A stretch of DNA of 64,000 bases from contig NZ_JAHXBF010000001.1 of NCBI RefSeq assembly GCF_020103695.1, positions 744,001-808,000 of the forward strand, read 5' to 3'. Under the pieces are notes generated by a model. That model was not told the origin of the DNA and did not search any database. It saw nothing but the letters and a program-made list of their open reading frames with translations. The position numbers and the translations under genes are program-made. Below, piece by piece: positions 9,749 to 18,492 of this stretch (positions are counted from its first letter, which is position 1; every line of letters begins with the position of its first letter). This DNA comes from Hyalangium versicolor (GTDB lineage Bacteria > Myxococcota > Myxococcia > Myxococcales > Myxococcaceae).

Positions 9749-11324
9749 AGGTGAACCTCACCACGGCTCCGAGCCACGGCAGCCAGTCCGGGTTGAGATC
9801 CAGGCCGGCCCTGCGCAGCTCGGTGGAGACCTCGTCCAGCTCCATGCGGATCTCGATCCAGCCGGGATCCATCACCACCTCGCCGCGGCGCCGGCAGACG
9901 AAGAGCAGCAGCTTCTCGCGAGGTTCTTCCGGCTGGCCCAGGCGCTCCCGAGTGCGCTCCACGATGCGCGTCGCGCAGTCCGCCAGGAAGTCTCGCTCGG
10001 TGTCGGTGGGCGGGGGCTCTCCTTCATTGGGAGGTGCGGCGTCGGGAGCCAGACCGGCGAAGGCCAGCGCGGCGGGATCGCACGGCTCCAGGGGCTGAAG
10101 GGTGAGTGCGAGCTGATGCAGCATCCAGCGCGGACCGCGGCTCGCGGCGAACTCGCTGGAGAGGAGTACGTCCGGCAGGCCCAGCTCATCCACGATGTGC
10201 AGCAGGAAGAGCAGCCCCGCGGCGCGGGTGTGTCCTTGGCGTCGGACCTCGAGGAATGAAGAGTCCGGCGAGGGCTCCTGCTCCATGGCGGGGGCATCAG
10301 ACGTCAGCTCTCGCTTCTGGGCCGGGGCGTCAGGTTCCTGTCGGCGCGAGGAGGCACTCGAAGCAGGCTCTGGCTTCGGAGCGGGGGAGGCGCGGCCGGA
10401 CTCCCTGCTTGGCGCGGAGGCATCACGCGAGGGTTCGCGCGCCTCGGCGGAGACCTTGGCCATGGCGATGCGCAGCCCCTGCTCCACTTCGAGCAACAGA
10501 TGGGAGCTGGACCGAGGCCCCTGTCTGAAGGCAGTGGGCTCCGCCTCCAGCACCGAGAAGACCGTCAGCGCGCGCAGGGATCGGGCTTCGCCAACGAGTA
10601 CCTGGCTTGCCTTCGAGCCACTGAGGAGCGCACGCGCGATCTTCGATGCTCCGAGGATGCGCGCCCGCTGAGGCTCCAGAGAGGAGGAGGTCGAACGGGG
10701 CACTTCTTCGGAGGGAGCGGGGACAGCGAGCGCAGCGGGCGCGGCGGAGTGGGTGAGGGCGGCGCGAGCAAGGGCTGTGGTGCCCTCGGAGCGTGCCAGC
10801 TCGATGAACCGGAGCAGTACTCCATCCCGAGCCAGCTCCGCGAGCACAGGGACGATGGCGCGAGGCTCGGCCAGGAGCGCGCGGTTCGCCTCTCGCACGG
10901 CCTCCACCTCGGACACACCGCCGCCCGCGAGGCTCCACATCCCGAGTTGCTTCCACGCCCACGCTCGCGACAGCTCGCCTCTCGCGGCGCTGTGAGCCAC
11001 ATCCACCAACGCGTGGTGGCGCGAGCCGTAGTGCACGACCCCTGACCCTCCTTGTGCCAGGGTCGCCTGGAGGGCCTCCACAATCGCCAGACTCCAGGCC
11101 ACCGCCAGCGAGGAGTCCGCACCGTCCATCCGCAGCCGCACCGGCACGTGGAGTTCTCGAATGCAGATCTCCTCGTGCGTGGGGATTCCGGCGCGCTCCA
11201 GGGCCGCCTCCAGCACCTCGTCGAGGGCCTGCTGGAGCACGCGGTCCAGGCGGGCCCGCTCGTCCTGGGCCGAGGCCGGGAGCCGGTAGCGCGTCGTGAA
11301 CTGGTGGATGCGGAGGGTCTCCAT
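9741..11324 (-). CDS. eCIS tape-measure-related protein (Pvc14/Afp14-like)
   Basis: The first ~90 residues match the general pattern of the CIS tape-measure family: an amphipathic helix (RLDRVLQQALDEVLEAAL), then strands ending in VPVRLRMDG. A long Ala/Ser/Glu/Pro-rich disordered stretch occupies residues ~210-350. The C-terminal part includes AGLLFLLHIVDELGLPD, like the leucine-rich repeats of Afp14-type proteins, and ends in a short beta segment (GAVVRFTYA). At 527 residues it is much shorter than Afp14, so either the particle is short or length control is shared with the coiled-coil protein downstream. Its position directly before the AAA+ ATPase gene matches the 14-15 order of PVC/Afp loci. 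Confidence 0.6.
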   Translation of the reverse strand: METLRIHQFTTRYRLPASAQDERARLDRVLQQALDEVLEAALERAGIPTHEEICIRELHVPVRLRMDGADSSLAVAWSLAIVEALQATLAQGGSGVVHYGSRHHALVDVAHSAARGELSRAWAWKQLGMWSLAGGGVSEVEAVREANRALLAEPRAIVPVLAELARDGVLLRFIELARSEGTTALARAALTHSAAPAALAVPAPSEEVPRSTSSSLEPQRARILGASKIARALLSGSKASQVLVGEARSLRALTVFSVLEAEPTAFRQGPRSSSHLLLEVEQGLRIAMAKVSAEAREPSRDASAPSRESGRASPAPKPEPASSASSRRQEPDAPAQKRELTSDAPAMEQEPSPDSSFLEVRRQGHTRAAGLLFLLHIVDELGLPDVLLSSEFAASRGPRWMLHQLALTLQPLEPCDPAALAFAGLAPDAAPPNEGEPPPTDTERDFLADCATRIVERTRERLGQPEEPREKLLLFVCRRRGEVVMDPGWIEIRMELDEVSTELRRAGLDLNPDWLPWLGAVVRFTYA

Positions 11325-11327
11325 GGC

Positions 11328-13553
11328 TCATCTCACCCGGCTGTTGGCGCCCAGCCGGCTGCCGTCCAAGGTCAGCCCCTCCGAGGGCCTTCCGATGATG
11401 GAGTCACGTCCCAGGATCGCGGTGCCGCCCACCTGGAGCGGGCTGAAGCCCCCCGTCCTGCCCACGATCGAGGACAGGCCGAGGTGGAGCCCTCGTCCCA
11501 CCCTCATCCCCGCGTCCACGGTGCAGATGTCGAAGATCGTATGCGCGGGGCGGTGGACCTCCAGCAGGTGCTCCAGCATCGCGTGCTGCTCCGTGGAGAG
11601 CGCCGCAGGCACCAGGACGCTGAACCGGTGGGCGTGGGTCTTGAACGCGTCCGCCGTGGTGCCCTGAAGGGGCGCTTCTCCCGGCTCGCCGACCTGTCCG
11701 CCCACGCGGAAGCCTCCGCCGAGCACCGAGCTGGAGAACGTCGGACCCGCGTCTCCCAGTACAGCCCCTCCGAGCCCTCGCAGCCTGAAGTGCTCGATGA
11801 GGATCGGCTTCACGCCCAGGCAGAGCTCGATGAACCGCTCCAGTCCGCGCAGCGTGCCACGGTAGCGGAAGAGCCAGATGACTTCGCCGATCAGCGCCCG
11901 GCGCACCTCGGAGGACCAGCGCTCGTCGAGTACCAGGCCGACGAAGCTCGACAGCCACGGGAGGAGTTCGTCCGGAGTGGCGCGTGGGTTGAGGAGCGCA
12001 TGGCGCTCGGCGGCGCGGGCTTCCAGGTCTCCGAGGAAGCCCTCCAGCGGAGTGAGGTACCGGCGGAGGAAGTCGGCTGCCTCGGCGTCGCGCGAGAACG
12101 TCTTGGGCAGGCGGCGCAGGTAGTCGTGTGACGGGTGCTCGGCGCGCAGGCCTCGCACGCGAGGCGTCTGCCGAGTGTTGCCCGACAGCTCCAGTGTCAC
12201 CCACAGGTAGCGCCCGGCCGGGGCTTGGATGGGAGCCTCGTACGTGACGAAGTGATCCTCGGGTGGTTGCTGGGCCCAGGGCAGCTCGCGGCCGCTCTCG
12301 CGACGGTGCAGCAGCTGGTCCACCTGCTCCACGGTGGGGACGAGCGATAGCGGCGGCAGCGGTGGAGAGAGGTCCGGTCTCGGAACGACCTCCTTGAGCA
12401 GCTTCTCCGGCAGGGTCCACGGAAGGGTGGGCTCGTCGGTGGGCTCGTCCTGCGTGATGAAGTGCGCGCGGATCTCGGTGCCCTCGGGAATGCAGGCATC
12501 GATGAAGAGCCGGCCCCAGACGGTCTGGAACTCGCCGCTGTCCAACCGGAACGAGGTGACACGCCCACGGCGGGCGTAGACGACCCGGGCGGGAACCGCG
12601 TGGCGGAACCCCTGCGCGGTCCAGAAGCCGATCAGCGGTTTGTCACCCGGCGTGCGGACGATGCCCAGCCCGTCGTAACCGCGCGCTTTGTAGGGAGGCA
12701 GTTCCTCCACCGCGCCAGGGGCCACGCGGAAGCGCCGGAAGTCCGCACCCGGCCTCCGAGCCACCACGACCACGCCGTCCGCTTCGCACTCCACATCCGT
12801 GGCGAACGGCACCGGGAAGGCATCCTCGGGATGGGCGAGCGGGACCACCCGGGCCTCCGCCACCGCCGCGCGATCGAGCAGGAAGAGTTCGCCCGAGGGC
12901 GACACGGCGATGCGCGAGGGTGCCGTTACTCCTTGGGGCAGAGGAATGGAGACAGGGTCCTTCCGAGCCGCCAGCCGGATCAGCCCTGCAGGCGCCGCGA
13001 GGACCGCATAGACGGTGGTACCGGAAGCGGCGAGATCCAGGGGACGAGGTCCGCCAGCGTTCGGAGAGCCGAGCACCACCTTGCGCAGCAGCCGCCGGCT
13101 CCAGAGTTCGAACACCAGGATGCGGTTGGCGCCGGACTCCGCGATGAAGAGGCGGTCATCCACGTCCACAGCGAGCCCGCGAGGTGTCGCGAGCGCCTTC
13201 GCCGAAGGGCCTGCCGGGGCGAAATCTCCCTGGCTCGCTGTCGCGGGCTCGGAAGTGGGGAACAGCTCCATGGGGGCGGGCACTTCGCCCGTGTTCTGGC
13301 GCGCGGCCCACATCACCCGCTCCACACCGCCCTGCTCGGGGCGGGAGTGGTAGAGGCGGCATTCCTGATCGAATGCGAGGCCCGCGCCGAGCGGCGGCGC
13401 GGGAGCGTCCGTGTCCGAGTGCGCAGGGGAGTTCCAATCCAGCTCCAGGGCATCCGAGATCGGATCGAGGTACGTGTCCTCGTGAGCCGACCGGAGCCAC
13501 TGGTCCCGGGTGCGCACCAGCGCGAATGGCCGGGTGGGAGCCACGGTCAGCAC
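11328..13553 (-). CDS. Baseplate wedge protein with beta-propeller insert (Pvc12/gpI-like)
   Basis: The protein has 741 residues. Residues ~120-330 carry NHL/SMP30-like propeller motifs (LATPRGLAVDVDDRLFIAES, then ATPSG-type repeats such as APSRIAVSPSGELFLLD). Residues ~480-640 are a phage tail protein domain of the gpI kind (YLRRLPKTFSRD, FLRRYLTPLEGFLGDLE, LPWLSSFVGL, RYRGTLRGLERFIELCLG). The C-terminal 70 residues are Gly/Ile-rich with a hexapeptide-like rhythm (GLSSIVGRTGG, GGTAILGRDSIIGR). The baseplate domain corresponds to Afp12/Pvc12, which joins gp47-like wedges. It overlaps the upstream gp47-like gene by 7 bases. Confidence 0.82.
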   Translation of the reverse strand: MLTVAPTRPFALVRTRDQWLRSAHEDTYLDPISDALELDWNSPAHSDTDAPAPPLGAGLAFDQECRLYHSRPEQGGVERVMWAARQNTGEVPAPMELFPTSEPATASQGDFAPAGPSAKALATPRGLAVDVDDRLFIAESGANRILVFELWSRRLLRKVVLGSPNAGGPRPLDLAASGTTVYAVLAAPAGLIRLAARKDPVSIPLPQGVTAPSRIAVSPSGELFLLDRAAVAEARVVPLAHPEDAFPVPFATDVECEADGVVVVARRPGADFRRFRVAPGAVEELPPYKARGYDGLGIVRTPGDKPLIGFWTAQGFRHAVPARVVYARRGRVTSFRLDSGEFQTVWGRLFIDACIPEGTEIRAHFITQDEPTDEPTLPWTLPEKLLKEVVPRPDLSPPLPPLSLVPTVEQVDQLLHRRESGRELPWAQQPPEDHFVTYEAPIQAPAGRYLWVTLELSGNTRQTPRVRGLRAEHPSHDYLRRLPKTFSRDAEAADFLRRYLTPLEGFLGDLEARAAERHALLNPRATPDELLPWLSSFVGLVLDERWSSEVRRALIGEVIWLFRYRGTLRGLERFIELCLGVKPILIEHFRLRGLGGAVLGDAGPTFSSSVLGGGFRVGGQVGEPGEAPLQGTTADAFKTHAHRFSVLVPAALSTEQHAMLEHLLEVHRPAHTIFDICTVDAGMRVGRGLHLGLSSIVGRTGGFSPLQVGGTAILGRDSIIGRPSEGLTLDGSRLGANSRVR

Positions 13554-15718
13554 TCCTCCTTGATGATGGGGATGGGCACGCCCACCTTGGGCGAGGGCGG
13601 CGGACCGAGCGCTTCACCGGGTTCGAGGGGATCGCCCTCCACGACGGTGATCTCCGCCAGCTCCGGCACCTCCCAGGGCTTCAGGTCCACGGTTCCGGCC
13701 ACCCACTTCTTCTGGGTGTCGTCCCAGCCGGCCACCTTCACGTCATCGGTGAGGTACTGCACTCCCTCCACCTGGAGCGCGGCGGCCTCCAGCTCGCGCC
13801 CGAGCACCCGCCGGCCCAGCGGCCACCCATTGCCCTCAGGGCCATAGGGCGGCAGCGGCGCGAGGTACTGCCGGAGCACCAATTCCACCCAGCGGCTCAC
13901 CGCCTCGATGCCATAGCCGGCCTTCACCTGGAGCCCCACGGCCACAGCCACCTTGCGGTACGTCGGCGGAATCACCCACAGCTCGGTGGTGATGAGGCGC
14001 CGCGCATCCAGCCAGCGGCACACCGAGCGCAACAGCGTGCGATCCGGCATGGGCGCGTTCGGGTGCTGCCGATCCTCTCGTGGCCACACCACCACGCTCA
14101 CGACGCCTGCGGCTCTCAACTCACGGGTGGGCGGGTGGAACAGGGACAGGCACTCGGCACGGCCCACGTTGGCTCCCGGAGTGGCCAGCGCCAGCTCCTG
14201 GAAGTCGCTCCGGGTGACGGCGCGATCGTGACGGCGGAACTCAGCGGGGACGCGCTCGAGCGCCTCGGAGATCGACTCCGCGGGAGCACCTCCACGGGCG
14301 GGCAGGGGATTGGAGAGCTTGAGCGAAGGCAGCGCCTCCAGCTTGGAGATCGCCTTGGCCGGGACGTTGCCCTCGGCGCCGCCGCCGTAGCGGTACTCCG
14401 TGGCGCGTACGCGCTCTCCGATTTGTGGAGCACGGCCCTTTACTCCATTGCCGAAGCGGACCGTGCCCGCCTCCAGATCGACCACGTAGTGCCGGTCGTC
14501 CTCCGCGCTGGCGTGGAAGTCCTCCACGGCCGTCCAGGGCCGCCAGCCACCCGGCTCCTCCACCTCCAGCACTAGACTGCCCTCCAGCACCGGCTTGTGC
14601 ACCAGGGGGAATTGCTGGTCCGGCTGCCCGTTGCCCGTGCCGACGAACTCGGGACGAGCCTTGCGCGCCTGCACCACCTCGGTGGCGTTGGCGCCGACCC
14701 ACAGGACACGGCCAAAGGGGCGATCACTGCTCACTCGCCTCCACGCCCGGATCCAGAACTTCACCTTCTGGGCGAGCTCCTCGTCCTCCAGCGCGGGAGG
14801 GAACTGGCCGGCGCCCAGCATGTCCGGATCCTCGGGGGTGAACGCGCCGAGCTGCGTGACATCCTTCGGCAGCTTGAGCCTCACCACGCCCTGCTGAGTG
14901 AGGCCGCGCGAGGTGTCTCCCTCCACCGCCAGCGTCCGATAGATGGGTTGCTTCGTCTCCGCGTCGATGAGGCCGGTGGAGTACTCCCAGATCACCTCCG
15001 GGCTCTGCTCCTGCGAGCCCTCGCCGGGAGACGGGCTGTCCACATCATCCAGGCTGGTGATCTGCTCATCTGGGACGAAGCCCAGGTTCAGCGTGCGGCC
15101 CGCGAGCTTCGTCAGATCCGTCACCCCGGTCTGCTCCAGCACCGCGACCCAGATCATCCCGTCCACCGCGCGCTGGAAGTCCACCGGCTGCGCGCCCGGC
15201 TTGGAGGGATCGAGCGGAACGGACTCGTTGCGGTAGTAGTCCGCCTCGTCCTCCGAGATCTCCATCACGTCCAGCGCGGCCTGGGCGAAGTCGGCCTCAT
15301 CTCCCGGCTGCGGCGGAGCCGTCCGGGACTTGCAGACGGCGAGCGTGGAGAGCGGCAGGGCCAGCACCTCGCTCGTGGTCTCGAAGGGGATGGAGCTCGC
15401 CAGGGCCGCGCTGCCCACGGGGACGAGGCTGCCCGCGGGCTCGGTCGTGGTGACGGCCACCATGGACTGGGCCGACGTGGCGGTGCGCAGGGGAATGCGC
15501 AGCAGCCGCAGGAAGGCGAGCTGGGTGGCCTCGGGAATCTGATTGAAGCGGAAGAGCAGGTTCTCGCCGAGGAAGGCGAACAGCTCCAGCAGGGTGATGC
15601 CCGGGTCGCTCGGGTTGTGGTCGGTCCACTCGCGCGAGTAGACGGGGATGCGCCGCACGAGCTCGTCGCGCAGCTGCTGATAGGAGCGGTCGTCGAGGAT
15701 GGGCGTTGGCAGGGGCAT
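13547..15718 (-). CDS. Baseplate assembly protein J / gp47-like (Pvc11)
   Basis: The 723-residue protein starts with a conserved baseplate wedge signature (RRIPVYSREWTDHNPSDPGI, then LLELFAFLGENLLFRFNQIPE), typical of the putative baseplate assembly proteins of eCIS and related tails. The middle has beta-rich insert domains, and the C-terminal third contains the gpJ core (AVTRSDFQELALATPGANVG, VVWPRED, RYGGGAEGNVP). It forms the wedge ring around the spike with the gp25 and gpI-like neighbours. The gp25 gene stops 6 bases upstream and the gpI-like gene overlaps the 3' end, matching the 9-11-12 order of Afp/PVC. Confidence 0.9.
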   Translation of the reverse strand: MPLPTPILDDRSYQQLRDELVRRIPVYSREWTDHNPSDPGITLLELFAFLGENLLFRFNQIPEATQLAFLRLLRIPLRTATSAQSMVAVTTTEPAGSLVPVGSAALASSIPFETTSEVLALPLSTLAVCKSRTAPPQPGDEADFAQAALDVMEISEDEADYYRNESVPLDPSKPGAQPVDFQRAVDGMIWVAVLEQTGVTDLTKLAGRTLNLGFVPDEQITSLDDVDSPSPGEGSQEQSPEVIWEYSTGLIDAETKQPIYRTLAVEGDTSRGLTQQGVVRLKLPKDVTQLGAFTPEDPDMLGAGQFPPALEDEELAQKVKFWIRAWRRVSSDRPFGRVLWVGANATEVVQARKARPEFVGTGNGQPDQQFPLVHKPVLEGSLVLEVEEPGGWRPWTAVEDFHASAEDDRHYVVDLEAGTVRFGNGVKGRAPQIGERVRATEYRYGGGAEGNVPAKAISKLEALPSLKLSNPLPARGGAPAESISEALERVPAEFRRHDRAVTRSDFQELALATPGANVGRAECLSLFHPPTRELRAAGVVSVVVWPREDRQHPNAPMPDRTLLRSVCRWLDARRLITTELWVIPPTYRKVAVAVGLQVKAGYGIEAVSRWVELVLRQYLAPLPPYGPEGNGWPLGRRVLGRELEAAALQVEGVQYLTDDVKVAGWDDTQKKWVAGTVDLKPWEVPELAEITVVEGDPLEPGEALGPPPSPKVGVPIPIIKEEC

Positions 15719-15724
15719 GGCGCG

Positions 15725-16111
15725 CTACTGCAGGTAGAAGGGGTAGACGAGGTTGCCGGGCCGGCCGTCTCGCACGTGGACGTAGGCGATCCGGATGAGG
15801 ACCATCGCCGGGTCGTCTCCGGGATCCACGCGCACCTCGGTGAGCTGGATGCGAGGCTCGAAGCTGGTGAGCGCCGACTCCACGTCGTGGCGGATGAGCG
15901 CGCGGGTGGCGCTCGAGTTGGGGCGCATGAGGTAGCGGCGCAGCCCGCAGCCAAAGCTGGGGCGCATGATGCGCTCGCCGGGCTCGGTATCGAGGATGAT
16001 GCGGATGGACTCGGCCACCTTCTCCGGGCCCTCCGCCAGGGGGAGCGCTCCATCCGCTCCCGGCTTCACCGGGAAGCCCCAGCCCTTTCCAAGGAAGCGC
16101 AGCGAGCTCAT
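15725..16111 (-). CDS. GPW/gp25 family baseplate protein (Pvc9)
   Basis: The ATG at 16111 is chosen because it overlaps the upstream stop (ATGA) and gives 128 residues, the usual gp25 size. The core motif is visible: EGPEKVAESIRIILDTEPGE, then RIMRPSFGCGLRRYLM, with the conserved EPG-ER-MRP-FG pattern of the gp25/GPW fold. It ends in a basic-hydrophobic strand and YPFYLQ. It builds the inner baseplate that holds sheath and tube together before contraction. A longer in-frame open region runs upstream into the membrane-protein gene, but it has no family support and was discarded. Confidence 0.92.
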   Translation of the reverse strand: MSSLRFLGKGWGFPVKPGADGALPLAEGPEKVAESIRIILDTEPGERIMRPSFGCGLRRYLMRPNSSATRALIRHDVESALTSFEPRIQLTEVRVDPGDDPAMVLIRIAYVHVRDGRPGNLVYPFYLQ

Positions 16112-17829
16112 GACACCTTCACCTCCGTGGTGACGCGCGGCTCGAATTCGAGTTGGGCCAGCAGATCCGGACCGAAGGGCTTGCCTCCGTTGGTGGCCGG
16201 GTCCGTGGCCTTCACGCCAGCGGCCATGCTCTTGTGCAGCTCGGCCAGTGGCGTGTTGGTGTACTTGTCGAGGTCGTCCTTCACCTTCCCGGCCTCCAGC
16301 CCCACGGAGTCCGAGATGCCGTCCGACAGCTCGATCCTCAGATCCTCGTTGATCTGGGATGTGACGCTGACCGACAGGTCGACATCGAGGTCGACGCTCG
16401 GGGGGATGGCGGTGAGCTGCGCATCCAGCGCAGCGTCGATCTGGAAGCTGGGGGGGATGCAGAACTTGAGGACGAGCAGGAACCACAGCCCGAACAGGAA
16501 GACGATGATGGGCAGGAAGAGGTTGAGGACGAAGAGGGCGACGATGGTGATGAGCGGGATGGCAAAGAAGCAGACGGCCTGAGCGCCCATGGCTCCGCCC
16601 TTGAGCGCGTTGTCCGCGATGGTGGGCTTGAGCGACTGGGGTTGGACGAACCGCATCGGCGAGAACGAACCGAACGGCAGGTGGGAGGCCTGGGCTGCCA
16701 GCTCGCCCAGATCCGGCATCTGGATAGTGATGGGCCGGTTGCTGGTGCCCTGCAGATCGCTCTGGGAGGCCAGCCGGTAGGCCTCGGTGGGCGCGCTCCA
16801 GACCAGCTCTCCACAGCAGTCCGGTGAGTCCACGCGCCGCGGACACTGAGGCTCGTGGCGGCGCACGAAGCAGCGGATCTCGTAGTGCGTCCGCTCATCG
16901 AAGCGTGCCTCGCCGCGAGGATCGGTCTCGAAGGTGCTCGTGGGGATCACGCCGAAGTACAGCGTCTTCCCCTTCGCATCATGCTGGGGGACCGTGGGAT
17001 CCGCGAAGAGGGGGTAGAGCGGGAACGTGATCTCGAGCAGATCCTGCGGCGTCTCTTCGACGAGCTGCCACTGGCCAATCTTGTCGAAGGGGCTGGGCAC
17101 CCAACCCTCGTGGAGCGTGACGACGCCGTTGTCATCCTTCCACTGCTGCAGTTCCTGGCGCTTCGTGGCGATCTGCTGGAGGTACTCCGCCCTCTTGGGG
17201 CCGAACGTCCCGTCGGCCTTCATCTTCTCGATCTTCTCGTGGCGTTTCTGGGCGGCGCGAGGCTTGAGGGGCGCTGTCTCGTCCAGCTCCGCCACCTGCG
17301 CCTCCAGCGCGACGATCTGCCGCAGCAGCTCCAGCGCCGGCTTGCGCGCGGAGTCCGGCACCTGCAGGACCCGCCGCCGCACCACGAAGCCAGCCTGGCA
17401 GACCTCGCTGGAAGAGGCGGTGGGGAAGCCGGGCATGTCGCAGTGCAGCTCGCAGACCACCAGGTAGTAGCGCCGGTGCGTCTCCAGGTAGATCTTCCGG
17501 GTGCCCGTGGGGACGAGGTTCGCCCTCATGGGTTTGGGATCGTCCTTCGGGTTGAGCTTCGGCGCGTAGAAGCTGGTGGCCTTCTTGTCGAAGAAGCCAC
17601 CGTTGAAGATCGGCGCGGCCACCAACTGGACGTTGAAGATGCGGTCCACTTCCTCCTTGAACCGCAGCGAGTGCTGCGGGTCCTTGATGAAGCCCTCCAC
17701 GAAGTCAGGGCGGTCGAACTTCTGGAACGCGGGCCGCGTCTCTCGGGGATTCTTGGCCACACCCTCGGTGATCTGGCGCTGCCAGCGGTACCAGGGGGCG
17801 ACGAGCTTCCAGGGATGGGCGGTCGTCAT
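16108..17829 (-). CDS. eCIS-encoded membrane protein with C-terminal double transmembrane hairpin (573 aa)
   Basis: No known family is certain. The first ~400 residues are soluble, with a charged helical coiled-coil region at ~165-230 and about ten cysteines, including CCGE near 338. Residues ~418-457 are almost entirely hydrophobic (GAQAVCFFAIPLITIVALFV and a following segment rich in Leu, Phe and Ile), long enough for two transmembrane helices with a proline turn. A ~115-residue acidic/polar tail follows. There is no N-terminal signal peptide. It sits between spike and gp25 genes, with 3- and 4-base junctions. A membrane anchor would let particles dock to the producer's inner membrane, comparable in concept to CisA of Streptomyces or the anchors of thylakoid CIS; that role is inference. 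Confidence 0.65.
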   Translation of the reverse strand: MTTAHPWKLVAPWYRWQRQITEGVAKNPRETRPAFQKFDRPDFVEGFIKDPQHSLRFKEEVDRIFNVQLVAAPIFNGGFFDKKATSFYAPKLNPKDDPKPMRANLVPTGTRKIYLETHRRYYLVVCELHCDMPGFPTASSSEVCQAGFVVRRRVLQVPDSARKPALELLRQIVALEAQVAELDETAPLKPRAAQKRHEKIEKMKADGTFGPKRAEYLQQIATKRQELQQWKDDNGVVTLHEGWVPSPFDKIGQWQLVEETPQDLLEITFPLYPLFADPTVPQHDAKGKTLYFGVIPTSTFETDPRGEARFDERTHYEIRCFVRRHEPQCPRRVDSPDCCGELVWSAPTEAYRLASQSDLQGTSNRPITIQMPDLGELAAQASHLPFGSFSPMRFVQPQSLKPTIADNALKGGAMGAQAVCFFAIPLITIVALFVLNLFLPIIVFLFGLWFLLVLKFCIPPSFQIDAALDAQLTAIPPSVDLDVDLSVSVTSQINEDLRIELSDGISDSVGLEAGKVKDDLDKYTNTPLAELHKSMAAGVKATDPATNGGKPFGPDLLAQLEFEPRVTTEVKVS

Positions 17830-17832
17830 GGC

Positions 17833-18492
17833 TCACCAGACATTGCCCGCACCCGGGGAGTAGAGCGGCGAGGTGACGGAGGTGGCGGTGAGGGCGGTGC
17901 AGGTGACGCTGCCCGTATGCGTCGTGGACGGCGCCTGCACCATCACCGAGCTCGCGGTGATGACGAGCCGCGCATTGGCCGAGATGACGATGTCTCCGTT
18001 CTGCTCGAAGGTGATCGAGCTCTGGTTCGAATGCGAGAGCGTCACCCGCTTGCCGCCATCATCGAGCACCAGCTTGTGGCCGCTGGCCAGCGACAGCGTC
18101 ACCTTGGAGGCGGCCTGGGTGTCATCGAACTCGAGCGTGCTGCCGGAGCGCGTCTTGATCAGGCGCTTGTTGTTGGCCTCCTCGGGAGCGGAGGGAAGGG
18201 CCTGCTGACCGTTCCAGCACGCGCCGACGATGTAGGGCCGGCGCAGATCCCCGGCCTCGAAGCCGACCACCACCTGCGTGCCCACCTCGGGCAGCACCTC
18301 GAAGCCCTGGTTGTCGCCCGCGTAGGGCGTGAGCAGCGTGGCCCACGCGCGCACGTCCTTGCCCGGGTCTCCCAGGAAGGGGAACTTCACCTCGATGCGG
18401 CCGAGGCTCTTCTCATCCATGATGCTGGTGACCAGGGCAGGGTAGAGGCCGAAGTAGCGAGGCCCACCGCCATCAGCGTAGGTGTCGTTCAT
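17833..18492 (-). CDS. VgrG/gp5-like spike protein, OB-fold plus beta-helix (Pvc8 C-terminal part)
   Basis: The protein has 219 residues. Residues ~12-110 are a phage baseplate V/gp5 OB-fold (YFGLYPALVTSIMDEKSLGR, then VEVKFPFLG-type strands, RAWATLL, GFEVLPEVGTQVVVGFEAGD, RRPYIVGACWNG). The remainder alternates Ser/Thr/Val with short repeats (TRSGSTLEFDDT, HKLVLDDGGKRVTLSH, NGDIVISANARLVITAS), as in a triple-stranded beta-helix spike. In Afp/PVC the hub and spike are one polypeptide (Afp8); here they are two genes overlapping by one base. No PAAR-type tip gene was found in the window. Confidence 0.9.
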   Translation of the reverse strand: MNDTYADGGGPRYFGLYPALVTSIMDEKSLGRIEVKFPFLGDPGKDVRAWATLLTPYAGDNQGFEVLPEVGTQVVVGFEAGDLRRPYIVGACWNGQQALPSAPEEANNKRLIKTRSGSTLEFDDTQAASKVTLSLASGHKLVLDDGGKRVTLSHSNQSSITFEQNGDIVISANARLVITASSVMVQAPSTTHTGSVTCTALTATSVTSPLYSPGAGNVW

